Below, piece by piece: positions 26,284 through 35,539 of a DNA stretch of 64,000 nt (position 1 is the first letter of the stretch; every line of letters begins with the position of its first letter). This DNA comes from Actinomyces qiguomingii. GTDB taxonomy: Bacteria; Actinomycetota; Actinomycetes; Actinomycetales; Actinomycetaceae. The stretch spans positions 2,914,001-2,978,000 of the forward strand of contig NZ_CP025228.1 of NCBI RefSeq assembly GCF_004102025.1, written 5' to 3'. The translations under genes were made by a program, and so were the position numbers. Under the pieces are notes generated by a model that was not told where the DNA came from, searched no databases, and saw only the letters and a list, made by a program, of their open reading frames with translations.

Positions 26284-27216
26284 TCAGACCTCCACCACAG
26301 TCGCGCCCTCACGCAGTGCCTTGCGGGCGCGCTTCGAGGGCTTGCGCAGACGCGGGTTGGTGACCTCATCCACGCCGAAGTTGATCATTGCCAGCGCGAA
26401 CGCCACCAGGGCGATGCACAGACCCGACGGCAGGAAGGTCCACCAGCGACCGGTCATGAGCGCGCCGTCGTTCGATGCCCAGTACAGGTTGGTCCCCCAG
26501 GAGACCACCGAGGAGTCGCCCAGGCCGAGGAACTCCAGGCCAGCCTGGCTGCCGATGGCCGCATTGACGCAGCCGAGGATCGTGGACATCACTATCGAAG
26601 CCATGTTCGGCAGAATCTCTCCGAACATGATCCGCAGCGGACGCTCACCCGTAACGAGGGCGGCCGCAACGAAGTCCTTCCCCCGCACCGACAGCGCCTG
26701 GCTGCGCATCACCCGGGCGGCGCCCGCCCAGCCGGTTACCACCAGGACGATAATGATCGTCCCCTGACCCGGAGGCATGAAGCCCGCGAGCACCACCAGC
26801 AGCGGGAGCCCAGGAAGCAGCAAGAACACATTGGTTACAACGGCGAGTATGCCGTCGACCGCACGACCGAAGTAGGCCGACGCCAATCCGATGAGCAGGG
26901 CCACGAAGGTCGCGATGACGCCGACGCTGAGCCCGACCGCCAGCGAGGAGCGCGCTCCCCACAGCGTCATGGCGAACACATCCTGTCCCTTCGGAGTAAC
27001 ACCCAACCAGTGTTCAGCGCTGGGAGGCGCAGCCATAGAGGAGGTGATCCGGGCCGGGTCGCCGGGGCTGATGACGGGCGCCAGCAGGGCCAGGACGATG
27101 AACAGCAGCAGAACCGCGATCCCGAAGAGAGCCTTGCGAGAGTTCAGGAGACTGCGCAGAATCCCGGTTGAGCGACGGATCCGCGCAGATGGCATGGCTA
27201 CCAGTGGGTTTCCCAT
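26284..27216 (-). CDS. ABC transporter permease, Dpp/Opp type (C subunit)
   Basis: 310 aa. An N-terminal helix (ALFGIAVLLLFIVLALLAPVI) precedes the LGVTPKGQDVF motif usual in DppC. Five more helices follow, with the EAA-type loop (GKDFVAAALVTGERPLRIMFGEILPN) that contacts the ATPases. Partner of the upstream B permease, 12 nt away. Confidence 0.93.
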   Translation of the reverse strand: MGNPLVAMPSARIRRSTGILRSLLNSRKALFGIAVLLLFIVLALLAPVISPGDPARITSSMAAPPSAEHWLGVTPKGQDVFAMTLWGARSSLAVGLSVGVIATFVALLIGLASAYFGRAVDGILAVVTNVFLLLPGLPLLVVLAGFMPPGQGTIIIVLVVTGWAGAARVMRSQALSVRGKDFVAAALVTGERPLRIMFGEILPNMASIVMSTILGCVNAAIGSQAGLEFLGLGDSSVVSWGTNLYWASNDGALMTGRWWTFLPSGLCIALVAFALAMINFGVDEVTNPRLRKPSKRARKALREGATVVEV

Positions 27217-27228
27217 GACTGGCTCCTT

Positions 27229-28209
27229 TCAGGCGGTCCGCACGCGCGGGTCGAGGCGGACGTAGACGATGTCGACCAGGAAGTTCGCGGCGAGCACCGC
27301 GGCCGTGATCGTAAAGAAGATCCCCTGCATAAGCGGGTAGTCGAGCGCATTGACAGCACTGAGCAGCTGGTAGCCGACACCCGGGTAGGCGAAGACAACC
27401 TCGGTGAGCATCGAGCCGCCGACGATGAACCCCAGGGACATGCCGAAGCTGGTCACCGAAGGAAGCATCGCGTTACGTGCCGCGTACCGCAGCATTATGC
27501 GGGAGCGCTTGAGCCCCTTGGCCTCGGCCATCACGATATAGTCCTCAGAGTTGGTTGAAATCATCGTGTTGCGCATCCCCAGCGCCCAGCCGCCCAGCGA
27601 CACCAGCACAATGGTGGACGCTGGCAGCACCAGGTGGTAGGCGACATCAGCGAGGAAGGCGGGGCTTGCCCAGTCCGCCACAATGCCGGCGGTGAATGCG
27701 TGCCGCAGCGGGAACCAACCCAGGCCGGTGCCGAAGACGTACAGGCCCGCCATGGCCAGCCAGAAGTAGGGGAATGACCCCAGGAACACCAGCAGCGGGG
27801 GGAAAACGGAGTCGATGAAGCCACCGCGGTACCAGGCGGCGATTATCCCGAGGAGATTTCCTAGCAGCACAGCGATCAGGAGGGCGACGGCGCCCAAGAG
27901 GATAGTCCACCCGATCTGACTGCCGATCACCTCCGACACCGGACTGGGGAAGCGGGAAATGGATACTCCCATGTCGCCTGTCAGCATCGACTTGATGTAC
28001 GAGATGTACTGCTGCCACATCGGGCGGTTGTCAAGACCGAACAGCTGCTGTAGCTGTAGGGCCTGCTCCTCGGTGAGTTTCGCACCGCCCTTGGCGAACA
28101 TGCGTGATACCGGGTCACCCGGCATCAATCGGGGCAGTAGGAAGTTCAGGGTGATCGAGGCCCAGAATGCGAGCAGATAGAATCCCAGCCGTTTTAGGAC
28201 GTAGGACAT
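27229..28209 (-). CDS. ABC transporter permease, Dpp/Opp type (B subunit)
   Basis: 326 aa with six helices and the EAA loop DYIVMAEAKGLKRSRIMLRYAARNA. The N-terminus (FYLLAFWASITLNFLLPRLMPGDP) is the conserved DppB start. Second gene of the operon after the binding protein. Confidence 0.93.
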   Translation of the reverse strand: MSYVLKRLGFYLLAFWASITLNFLLPRLMPGDPVSRMFAKGGAKLTEEQALQLQQLFGLDNRPMWQQYISYIKSMLTGDMGVSISRFPSPVSEVIGSQIGWTILLGAVALLIAVLLGNLLGIIAAWYRGGFIDSVFPPLLVFLGSFPYFWLAMAGLYVFGTGLGWFPLRHAFTAGIVADWASPAFLADVAYHLVLPASTIVLVSLGGWALGMRNTMISTNSEDYIVMAEAKGLKRSRIMLRYAARNAMLPSVTSFGMSLGFIVGGSMLTEVVFAYPGVGYQLLSAVNALDYPLMQGIFFTITAAVLAANFLVDIVYVRLDPRVRTA

Positions 28210-28258
28210 GCGTCATTCTCCTTGCGCCGTCGTGTGGACGAGTCGCACCGACGGGGCT

Positions 28259-29914
28259 TCAGGCCCGTGGCTCGAGGCTCGTGAGAATCAGCACCGTAGT
28301 CGTCGACCTGGTGCTGAGGGAGGCGTATGCGTCCTCCTCAGTCGGCCAGCCGGTGAAGTTGATGTCGGTGTAGGCCCCCCACTCCGGGCCGGGGAACAAC
28401 GGAATAACCGGCCAGATCTCAAGGAAGCGAGCCTGGATCTGCTTGCAGATCTCCTTCTGCTCGGCCTCGTCGAACGTGGCGGCGAACTCCGCCAGAAGAG
28501 CGGTGGCCTCTTGGTCGCCCAGGCGGTGGTAATTCTCGAATGTCTGCTCGCCGACCGGCTTGACCTTGTCCACCGACATGGCGGACTGGTAGTAGGTGTA
28601 AGGCGTGGCTCCGACAGAGGACCAGCACACCGCGGTATCAAAGCTTCCGTTCTCCAGGGAGGACGTGACCTCGGACCAGTCCGGCGAGTCCACGGTGGCA
28701 GTGATCCCAACATCGGCCAGATTCTGCACAATGATCTGCGCAACGCTCAGCCAGTCCGAGGATGTTGAGCCCACCGAGATCGAGAAGCTGAGCTCGCTGC
28801 CGTCGGGATTGCTGCGCCTGCCATCGGGGCCCTTGGTATAGCCGGCGTCGTCGAGCGCCTTTTCCGCAGCCGACACGTCATAGGTGCACAGCGGGGACTC
28901 GAGCACTTCCGGATCCTTCCACTCGTCGAATCCCTCCCCCATCCCCGTAGTGTCGACCGGGTCGGCATAGCCGCTCATGCCCGTTAGGCACACAGCCTCA
29001 CGATCGACGGCTTGGCTCACCGCCTTGCGGAACGCGGGGTCGTTGAAGGGCGCCTTGGTGGTGTTCAGCGTCCACTGAATCGTTGAGCCGATACCGGGGA
29101 ACCAGTAGTGGCGGTGCTCGGAGTCCTTGTCCACATAGGCGGTCTGAATGTCCGCCATGTATTGCGGCGCCCAGTCGACGTCACCGTTGATGGCGGCCAG
29201 ATTCGCGCCGTCGTTGCCTGCGAAGGCGAGCATACGGATGCCGGGAATCTTGACCTTATCCTTCTGCCAGTAGTTCGGGTTGGGCATGAGGTCGAAGGAC
29301 TGCGCCTGGAAGTTGGCGATCTCCGTGAACGGACCGGTTCCGACCGGGTTCTCGTTGGTGTCCTTGGCGGGGTCGGCGATCTTGGACCACACGTGGTCTG
29401 GCGTGACGAGCTGCTGGCCGAGCTCGTACAGGGCCACGGAGTACGCGCGGGAGAAGGTGAATACGACCGTGTGATCATCCTCGGCGGAGACCGTGTCCAG
29501 GTAGTCGTAGCCGCCAAGCGTTTTGAGCTGGACGTCGAAGGTGGTGACCACGTCCTGGGCGACAAGAGGATTGCCATCGGACCACGTGACATCCTCACGC
29601 AGGTGGAAGGTCATGGACATGCCGTCATCAGCGACCTCCCACGACTCGGCCAGCCACGGCACGGTATCGCCCCGCACCGCGTTAAAGATCAGCATCGGCT
29701 CGTACACGGCTTGCGCGGTCATAGGCGCGCTGTTGGGGGAAAACGGATTGAAGTTGCGGGTGAAGGTGCCCATGTCCTCGCGAGGGATCGTGAGCAGTCG
29801 ACCGGAGCCCTCGGCGGAGTCGGTTGAGCAGCCGGCCAGTGCGAGAAGGGCCGTTACCGAGCCGATCATCCCTCCGGCGAGGGCCTGGCGACGGGACAGG
29901 GATATGGGAGACAT
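28259..29914 (-). CDS. Family-5 solute-binding lipoprotein
   Basis: 551 aa. The signal MSPISLSRRQALAGG carries a twin-arginine pattern (SRRQAL), and the lipobox LALAGC follows at about residues 25-29, so a Tat-exported lipoprotein is likely. The SBP_bac_5 pattern includes YEPMLIFN, WLAESWEV, FHLREDVTWSDGNPL and the C-terminal LVL-like end. Family 5 binds peptides but also oligosaccharides in actinobacteria; a downstream GH32 enzyme suggests a fructan-type sugar here (inference). The ATG at 29914 is preferred over 29935 because GAAAGGAACC lies about 8 nt upstream. Confidence 0.9.
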   Translation of the reverse strand: MSPISLSRRQALAGGMIGSVTALLALAGCSTDSAEGSGRLLTIPREDMGTFTRNFNPFSPNSAPMTAQAVYEPMLIFNAVRGDTVPWLAESWEVADDGMSMTFHLREDVTWSDGNPLVAQDVVTTFDVQLKTLGGYDYLDTVSAEDDHTVVFTFSRAYSVALYELGQQLVTPDHVWSKIADPAKDTNENPVGTGPFTEIANFQAQSFDLMPNPNYWQKDKVKIPGIRMLAFAGNDGANLAAINGDVDWAPQYMADIQTAYVDKDSEHRHYWFPGIGSTIQWTLNTTKAPFNDPAFRKAVSQAVDREAVCLTGMSGYADPVDTTGMGEGFDEWKDPEVLESPLCTYDVSAAEKALDDAGYTKGPDGRRSNPDGSELSFSISVGSTSSDWLSVAQIIVQNLADVGITATVDSPDWSEVTSSLENGSFDTAVCWSSVGATPYTYYQSAMSVDKVKPVGEQTFENYHRLGDQEATALLAEFAATFDEAEQKEICKQIQARFLEIWPVIPLFPGPEWGAYTDINFTGWPTEEDAYASLSTRSTTTVLILTSLEPRA

Positions 29915-30025
29915 GTCAGTGGTTCCTTTCGTCATTGAAGGGTGGAGTCGGTGGGGGTCAGAGCATGTGTGCGGTGTACTGCACCGGGTGGGATATCGCC
30001 AGCGGGCGGGCCGCGCAGTAAGCGA

Positions 30026-31036
30026 TTAGACGGACTGGCGCGCCACCAGCGCACAGTCCATAAACTGTTGGCGGGGCACCTCCTTACCGTTGGCCATGGC
30101 GTCAAGGGCGTCTACCCCGTACCGGCCCAGTGATTCGAAGGGCAGCGCCACCGTGGTGAGCCCGGGGCGCAGCCCTTCGGCAACGATCTCCTGGTTGTCG
30201 ACGCCCACCACGGCAATGTCTCGGCCAACACTCAGACCGCGCTCCTTTATTGCGTCATAAGCACCCATCGCCATACGGTCATTAGCGCAGAAGATGGCAG
30301 TGGGCGGCTGGTGGTCCTCCAGCAGCCGACGGGCCGCAAGGTAACCGCCCTGGGCAGTCGCACCGCCGACGACGATGAGCGACTCGTCCACCGGCACGCC
30401 ACATTCGGACAGGATCCGCTCGTAGCCCCGGCGGCGCCCTACAGCAGCCGGAATTGCGGGATCGAGCTCGATGAGACCGATCCGACGATGCCCCGCATCA
30501 GCCAGAGCGCGGGTGGCCAACACCCCGGCCTGCTCCTCGTCGGGTAGCACCGCAGGAATATCGGTGTCGGCATCGAAGCAGTGCACCAACACGGTCGGTA
30601 GTTCCGCAGCCTCTTGCGGAAGATGCACCGCCCTGTGCGAGCCGGTTGCGTAGATGATCCCCTCGACTCTGTGTTCGAGCATCGTGGCGAAGGCCTGCTT
30701 GTCCAGCTCCGGCTCACCGGTGGAGGCCATAATGAAGATGGTCCTCCCGAGTTGCGCCGCACGCCGTTGCGCTCCGACGACGGTGGCTGCGGCGAAGGGG
30801 CCGGTAACGATCTCGGTGACCATACCCAAGATGCCCGTGCGCCGCTTCGCAAGGGCCCGCGCACCGGCATTGGGCCGATAACCTACGGTCTTGGCCGCAG
30901 CAAGCACCTTCCGGCGGGTCTCTTCCGGGATGGCACTGCCGGGACGGTCGTTCAGCACGAAGGACACCGTTGTGCGTGACACCTCAGCGACCCGAGCAAC
31001 GTCGGCCATCGTCGCACTACGCCGCCGTGCAGCCAT
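30026..31036 (-). CDS. LacI-family transcriptional regulator
   Basis: 336 aa. The HTH is MADVARVAEVSRTTVSFVLN and the hinge RPNAGARALAKRRTG. A periplasmic-binding-type ligand domain follows (GPFAAATVVGAQ, FCANDRMAMGAYDA, VVGVDNQE). It stands just upstream of and in line with the solute-binding gene (110 nt apart) and has a strong palindrome in its own promoter, so it is probably the autoregulated repressor of the sugar-uptake operon. Confidence 0.92.
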   Translation of the reverse strand: MAARRRSATMADVARVAEVSRTTVSFVLNDRPGSAIPEETRRKVLAAAKTVGYRPNAGARALAKRRTGILGMVTEIVTGPFAAATVVGAQRRAAQLGRTIFIMASTGEPELDKQAFATMLEHRVEGIIYATGSHRAVHLPQEAAELPTVLVHCFDADTDIPAVLPDEEQAGVLATRALADAGHRRIGLIELDPAIPAAVGRRRGYERILSECGVPVDESLIVVGGATAQGGYLAARRLLEDHQPPTAIFCANDRMAMGAYDAIKERGLSVGRDIAVVGVDNQEIVAEGLRPGLTTVALPFESLGRYGVDALDAMANGKEVPRQQFMDCALVARQSV

Positions 31037-31082
31037 GAGTCTTCCTCGATTCTCGGCAAGCCACAGTCTGATACACCCTCGA

Positions 31083-31107
31083 TTACGCGCGTTACTAACG
31101 CGCGTAA
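31083..31107. promoter_or_regulatory. 25-nt palindromic operator upstream of lacI-type gene
   Basis: TTACGCGCGTTA (31083-31094), one C, then TAACGCGCGTAA (31096-31107): the two halves are exact reverse complements. The CG-centred, AT-edged form suits LacI-family operators. It lies about 47 nt before the regulator's ATG. No second copy is seen before the solute-binding gene, so control of the whole cluster may act from here. Confidence 0.7.
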
Positions 31108-31286
31108 CTGGAGCGCGATAAGATGTTAGCCACAGTCAGGAAGCACGCGTCAAGACCCGCACACACCTAGTCGACGTGATGCTCATCACAGTGTGACGGC
31201 GATGAGCAGCCCTCCAGTCTGGATGTCGGCACCGATTCGCGATCGCTCCGCTTCGCAGGCGTGCCGGACGGCTGCGGCAACACGCT

Positions 31287-32156
31287 CTATTCGGGCTTGT
31301 GCGCCACCAGGGCGATGCCCACCATGTCCTGCTCGTAGCGCTTGAAGGTACGTCGCATAAGCAAAACACGACGGCGCAGTTCGGAGTCGGTCAGGACGTT
31401 GCGGGCGATGCGGGCGAAGCCGCCCAGCCCCTCGTCGCGCAGATTACGGCCCAGCTTGAGCAGTGCCATGGGGGCCGTGCCGACCCAGTCGACCTCGAGG
31501 CCGGCATCCTGGAGCAGCTGCCGCCAGGAGGCCTGCGTCATGGGGCGAGCGTTGACGTGAATGGCGCGCGCCAAGTCCTTGCGCAGCTCGGTATAGCGGG
31601 TCTGGTCGATGTCGTCCGGGACCACACCGAGCTCATGAATGGCGTAGCGCCCTCCAGGACGCAGCACCCGGGCCGCCTCCGCAACAATCGCCGCTTTGGC
31701 CTTATCACTCTGCATGGTCAACATGGCCTCACCGATGACCACATCGGCACTGGCGTCGGGCAGCGCGGTATGCGCGGCCTCACCCTGTTTGACTATGCCG
31801 CGGTCGCCGACCACCGCAGCCACACGCCGGGCGGCATCGGGATCCCGGTCGATGGCTGTGTACGAGGCCGGGGCCGCGGCAATAATCTCCGCCGCCGTGC
31901 GCCCCAGTCCAGGGGCGAGTTCAACGACGTCAGCACCGGCCAGACGAGCACGGCCCAGCATGGCCGTGGACAGTGCGGCACCACCGGGGCGCAGGACGCG
32001 CTTGCCGGCACGAGCCAGCACCCAGTGACCGGGCGCACTGGCCATCGGACGGTCGGCATAGGGCAGGGGCGGTTGTGATGAGCTGACGGGAACAGTCACC
32101 GGCTCAGTCGCCTCGGGAGTGCCACTGGCCTCGGAAATAGGACGTTGGTCTGCCAT
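31287..32156 (-). CDS. SAM-dependent methyltransferase (class I)
   Basis: 289 aa. SAM-binding motif I VVELAPGLGRTAAEI near residue 78, acidic residue in YTAIDRDP, then ASADVVIGEAMLT and RVLRPGGRYAIHELGV. The first 45 residues are Ser/Thr/Pro-rich. The C-terminal part (LRRRVLLMRRTFKRYEQDMVGIALVAHKPE) matches no substrate domain I know. An iron-box overlaps its promoter, so it should be induced by iron starvation. The ATG at 32156 is 7 nt after TAAACT. Confidence 0.88.
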   Translation of the reverse strand: MADQRPISEASGTPEATEPVTVPVSSSQPPLPYADRPMASAPGHWVLARAGKRVLRPGGAALSTAMLGRARLAGADVVELAPGLGRTAAEIIAAAPASYTAIDRDPDAARRVAAVVGDRGIVKQGEAAHTALPDASADVVIGEAMLTMQSDKAKAAIVAEAARVLRPGGRYAIHELGVVPDDIDQTRYTELRKDLARAIHVNARPMTQASWRQLLQDAGLEVDWVGTAPMALLKLGRNLRDEGLGGFARIARNVLTDSELRRRVLLMRRTFKRYEQDMVGIALVAHKPE

Positions 32157-32161
32157 GTGCA

Positions 32162-32180
32162 AAAGTTTAGCCTCACCTCA
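32162..32180 (-). promoter_or_regulatory. DtxR/IdeR iron box over the methyltransferase promoter
   Basis: Read on the minus strand, AGGTGAGGCTAAACT matches 13 of 15 positions of the core AGGTTAGGCTAACCT of the DtxR/IdeR consensus. The -10 box TAAACT (32164-32169) is inside it, so the bound regulator would block transcription. Confidence 0.65.
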
Positions 32181-32339
32181 CGCCGAAGCCATAAAGTGGT
32201 GCCGCGCACACCTATTGCCACCGTGCCCAGCACAGCTCAGATGCGCTCGTCACCACCGCCGAGGAGTACTCCCAGGGCCAGGCGCGTTCCTCGCCGCACC
32301 GCCTAACATCAAGACCGATGCCGGGCGCCAGGCGAAGCA

Positions 32340-32358
32340 GCAGGCGATTTACGCCTGC
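32340..32358 (+). other. Hairpin in the leader of the SDR gene
   Basis: GCAGGCG-ATTTA-CGCCTGC forms a perfect 7-bp stem about 20 nt upstream of the AAGGAG ribosome binding site of the SDR gene. It could modulate translation; nothing else in 32181-32391 is recognisable. Confidence 0.35.
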
Positions 32359-32391
32359 CACCACGCCCGCACTGAAGGAGACGAAGCAGTC

Positions 32392-33162
32392 ATGGAAGCA
32401 CAGATGCTCAAGGGCCAGGTCGCCCTGATAACCGGGGCCAGCTACGGGATGGGCCGCACAATGGCCGAGCTGTTCGCCGACGAGGGAGCCGCCGTAGCCG
32501 TCACCGCCCGCCATGCCGAGCAACTCGACGACGTCGTTGAAGCCATTCGCGCCAAGGGCGGGCGGGCGGTCGGCATAGTTGCGGACGTCACCAGTCTGGA
32601 GGACACCGAGCGAGTCTTCGCCCGCGTGCTGGAGGAGTTCGGCGACCTGGACATCCTCATCAACAACGCCGGCATCGGTGAGCAGAAGACGATCGATGAC
32701 ACCGACGACGACTGGATGCTCTACGTCATGAACACCAACCTCGCCGGTCCCATGCGCTACATCCGCGAAGCACTGAAGATCTTCCGGCCCAAGAACGCCG
32801 GATGCATCATCAACATCTCCTCGGTCAACGGGGAGCGGCCCTTCTGCGGCGCCGCTTATACCTCCACCAAGGGCGGGCTGAACACTTTGACAAAGAACGT
32901 GGCCATGCTGCTTAACGACACCGATATCCGCTGCAACGCCGTCGCCCCCGGTGCCACGGTGACGCCTGCACATGTGGCCAACAAGGCCGGCGAGCAGCCC
33001 GGGGGAAAGAAAATGCTGGAGCATTCTCAGCATTACGTCTACTTCCCCGGTCCGGAGTGCGACCCGATGGACCAGGCCTATGCGTGCCTATACCTGGCCT
33101 CAAAGATGGGCCGGGCCGTGCGCGGTCAGGTGATCCAGGTCTGCAACGGCGCCTTCCTCTAG
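32392..33162 (+). CDS. Short-chain dehydrogenase/reductase
   Basis: 256 aa, classical SDR. Cofactor loop TGASYGMGRTMA, DVTSLED, the NNAGIG strand, catalytic Ser in INISSVNGE, and YTSTKGG (Tyr/Lys pair YxxxK), then NAVAPGATVTPAH. The C-terminal segment GKKMLEHSQHYVYFPGPECDPMDQA is unusual for the family and may shape the substrate site. AAGGAG lies 10 nt before the ATG. Transcribed away from the iron-regulated methyltransferase; substrate unknown. Confidence 0.9.
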   Translation: MEAQMLKGQVALITGASYGMGRTMAELFADEGAAVAVTARHAEQLDDVVEAIRAKGGRAVGIVADVTSLEDTERVFARVLEEFGDLDILINNAGIGEQKTIDDTDDDWMLYVMNTNLAGPMRYIREALKIFRPKNAGCIINISSVNGERPFCGAAYTSTKGGLNTLTKNVAMLLNDTDIRCNAVAPGATVTPAHVANKAGEQPGGKKMLEHSQHYVYFPGPECDPMDQAYACLYLASKMGRAVRGQVIQVCNGAFL

Positions 33163-33265
33163 CCTTCCCGTGGCAGAACTATGCCGCCAAGCGACCAGTT
33201 CAGATGGCGCGTAACCACCTTCCACCGGGGGGGGCAGCCGGTCACCTGGCCTGAGTCGTCTCACT

Positions 33266-34912
33266 TTAGTGCCCTGCGGTGTTCAGGTTGTTGAGGATTT
33301 GCTGCGCGGTCTGGGTGGTCTGGGGTTGGGCGGTGATGTGGTGGCCGTTAATGGTGATGGTGACTTCTTGGAGTGGTCCCAGTTCGCGTACGAGCCGTTT
33401 GATGGTGATGCCGGTGGCGGCTTGTAGGTGGCGGGCGACGGCCAAGGCGGCCATGACGACGGTGAGGTGGGCCTGGATGGCGTGGTGGGTGTGGTGGAAG
33501 ACGGGTCTGGCCTTCAGGTCGTGCTTGGACATGCGCAAGGGACTGCTCTACGTGCCACAGCTCGTGGTAGGAGGCGATCACCTGGCTGGCGGGCATCACG
33601 GTGGCGGGGATATTGCTCACGTAGCCTTTCAGCCCGGCCAGGCGCTTGGCGCGGGCCAGAGCCTTCTCAGCCCGGCCAGCCGCTTGGCGCGGGCCAGAGC
33701 CTTCTCAGCCCGGCCAGCCGCTTGGCGCGGGCCAGAGCCTTCTCGTCCAGGACCTGGTCGCCCTTACGGGTGGTGACGAACCTGGTGGCCTTGGGGCGCC
33801 GCTGGCCGGCGACCACCGCCCTAGCCTTGTTCTCCTGCGCGGTGAGGGTCTTGCTGGTGCCGGGCGAACCGGCGCGCGCTGTAGGCCCAGATCGCCCGCC
33901 ACGACCCGGGATACGCCTGAGCACTCCAGACGGGCTCATCGCGGACGTTCCGGTCGCGTTCCCTGCTGGTGGCACCTTTACGTGGGGTGATGGTGTCTAT
34001 GACCTGCCCGTCAGCCAAGGCGTCCCCATGCCAGGTAAAGTGCGCCGCCAGGTCCGCCGGCGCCTTGGTCATGCGCGAGCCCACAATGAAGCCCATACCC
34101 GCATCATGAAGGGCCCAAAGGTTGCCGGCTGAGAGCATGCCAGCGTCCGCCACCACCAGGTGCTCGATCCCCGACGCCTCCCGCAGCTCCTGGATCATGG
34201 GGATCAGCGTGCTGGTCTCGGCCTTGTTGCCCTCCCAGCAGCCTATCTGTAGGGGGAAGCCCGTCCGGTCCACCAGCAGCCCCACAATGACCTGTGGGTC
34301 GACCCTGCGCTCCTTGGAGTAGCCCACCCGCCGCAGGGAGTCTTCCTTCTCGACCTCGAAGTACAGGGTCGTCACGTCATACAAACACAGACTGAGGTCG
34401 CCGCGGCCGGTGACGTGCCGCAGGCAGGCCGCCTGAATGCGGGAGCGGTAGTCACCGGTCATGCAGCGGGCCAGGGACCGGAACAGGGAGCGTGGGGTTA
34501 CGGCGTCAATTCCGAGCTCGCCCAGCACGGCGGGGACCTGCTCCTTACTGGTGGGCTCCACGAGACGGGCCGGCACCATCTGCATAAACCTCTCATCCCC
34601 ACCAGTAGCCTCACTCAGGCCCAGCGTCTCATACGCGCCCGTTAGCACATCCCACAGCAGGACCGAACGCTTAGCCTCCGCCACCGCCGGCGCGGCCTGG
34701 CCGGCGGCCTGAGGTGTCAGGCCGGCCAGGTCCAGCACACCCTGGCCGCCCCGGATCGTCTCCCTGCCGTCCTGAATCAGGGCCGCCAGCTCCGCCTCGT
34801 CGTGCGCTGAGCCCAGGTGCTCCACAATCCGGCGCACACCATGCTCCTTAGCCACGATCTGCACCGCCGTAGCACCAGAAGCGGTACGCACCTTACGAAC
34901 ATACCGGCTCAC
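33266..34912 (-). pseudogene. IS1634-family transposase, frameshifted
   Basis: Frame A (34912-33821) carries the N-terminal part: ALQ-like start RKVRTASGATAVQIV, DVTTLYFE (first catalytic Asp), VVADAGMLS (second Asp; one of the usual three Val missing). The rest, from SKTLTAQENKARAVV, runs in a second frame, breaks again at the 38-nt triplication (33631-33744), and the C-terminal piece RMSKHDLKARPVFHHTHHAI is in a further frame ending at 33266. Two of the breaks are shared with copy 2. Confidence 0.85.
33631..33744. repeat. 38-nt triplication inside the transposase gene
   Basis: The unit AGCCCGGCCAG(C/G)CGCTTGG..CTTCTC is repeated three times head to tail at 33631, 33669 and 33707. Copy 2 has it once. 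The two extra units add 76 nt and so change the frame. Confidence 0.95.
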
Positions 34913-35090
34913 ACCCCATCACTCTACAGGCCACCGGATTGGTGCCCCACGACCACCAACCCAACCACGCCACACCAACGAAAAACCCCGATCCCGACGT
35001 CATGTCACCAAAAACGGCACGAGTCAGGTCCGAGCCACTTCGTTCAAGCAGGCGGCCGGGCGGCGGGCAACTGCGTCGAAAGTGGCACAG

Positions 35091-35197
35091 AATGCAGCAC
35101 TTTCCCACCACACCAAACCCACATCGGAGGCAGCAGACGCGTAATCATGCGGTTCGACTCTCCACCGAGAACGATCGACGTTCGAAAGTGCTGCATT
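35091..35197. repeat. Inverted 14-nt repeat
   Basis: AATGCAGCACTTTC (35091-35104) returns as GAAAGTGCTGCATT at 35184-35197. It lies between the IS1634 end and the LuxR fragment; no gene covers it. Confidence 0.8.
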
Positions 35198-35206
35198 CCA
35201 TGACAG

Positions 35207-35530
35207 CTACGGCTGCTTCGCGGCCCGCACCAGCCCGGACTCGTAGGCGGCGATCACCAGTTGCGCCCGGTCTCGGGCGCCCAGTCGCGACAGCAGGGCG
35301 GTGACGTGACTGCGACGGGTGGCGCGGGTGATCCCAAGTTCCGCCTCGATCTCGGTGTTCGACATTCCGCGGGCGATCAGCGTGAGCACTTCGCGTTGCC
35401 GCGAGGTCAGGGTCTCCAAGCGCGCAGTCGAGGAGGTCGCAGCGGGCAGGCAGTGATCAAGCAGCCGGGCGAACACGTCCTTGTCAGCCCGAAGACGACC
35501 TCGCAGCCAAGCCCTCCGCCGAACCACCAC
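35207..35530 (-). pseudogene. LuxR-type response regulator, C-terminal fragment
   Basis: 107 codons ending at 35207. A complete LuxR HTH is present (LTSRQREVLTLIARGMSNTEIEAELGI...LLSRLGARDRAQLVIAAYESGL), but there is no receiver domain. The best match in the window is the C-terminus of the regulator at 48558 (LTSRQTEVLRLV...LGARDRAQLVIAAYEGGL). It is probably a truncated gene left by rearrangement. Confidence 0.7.
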
Positions 35531-35539
35531 GGGCTATCG

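Larger units (their letters stand above)
33250..35028 (-). mobile_element. IS1634-family insertion sequence, copy 1 (defective)
   Basis: Ends at 33250 (CCTGAGTCGT) and 35028 (ACGAGTCAGG, inverted) are imperfect inverted repeats that correspond to the ends of copy 2. Length is 1779 bp against 1697 for copy 2; 76 of the extra bases come from the internal 38-nt triplication. No target duplication is visible. Confidence 0.8.

Noticed and set aside
25849..27171. 440-codon plus-strand frame opposite the Dpp genes
   Set aside because: Antisense shadow of ATPase and permease genes with intact motifs.
33163..33249. Possible target duplication of IS1634 copy 1
   Set aside because: Compared bases outside 33250 and 35028; no common direct repeat found.
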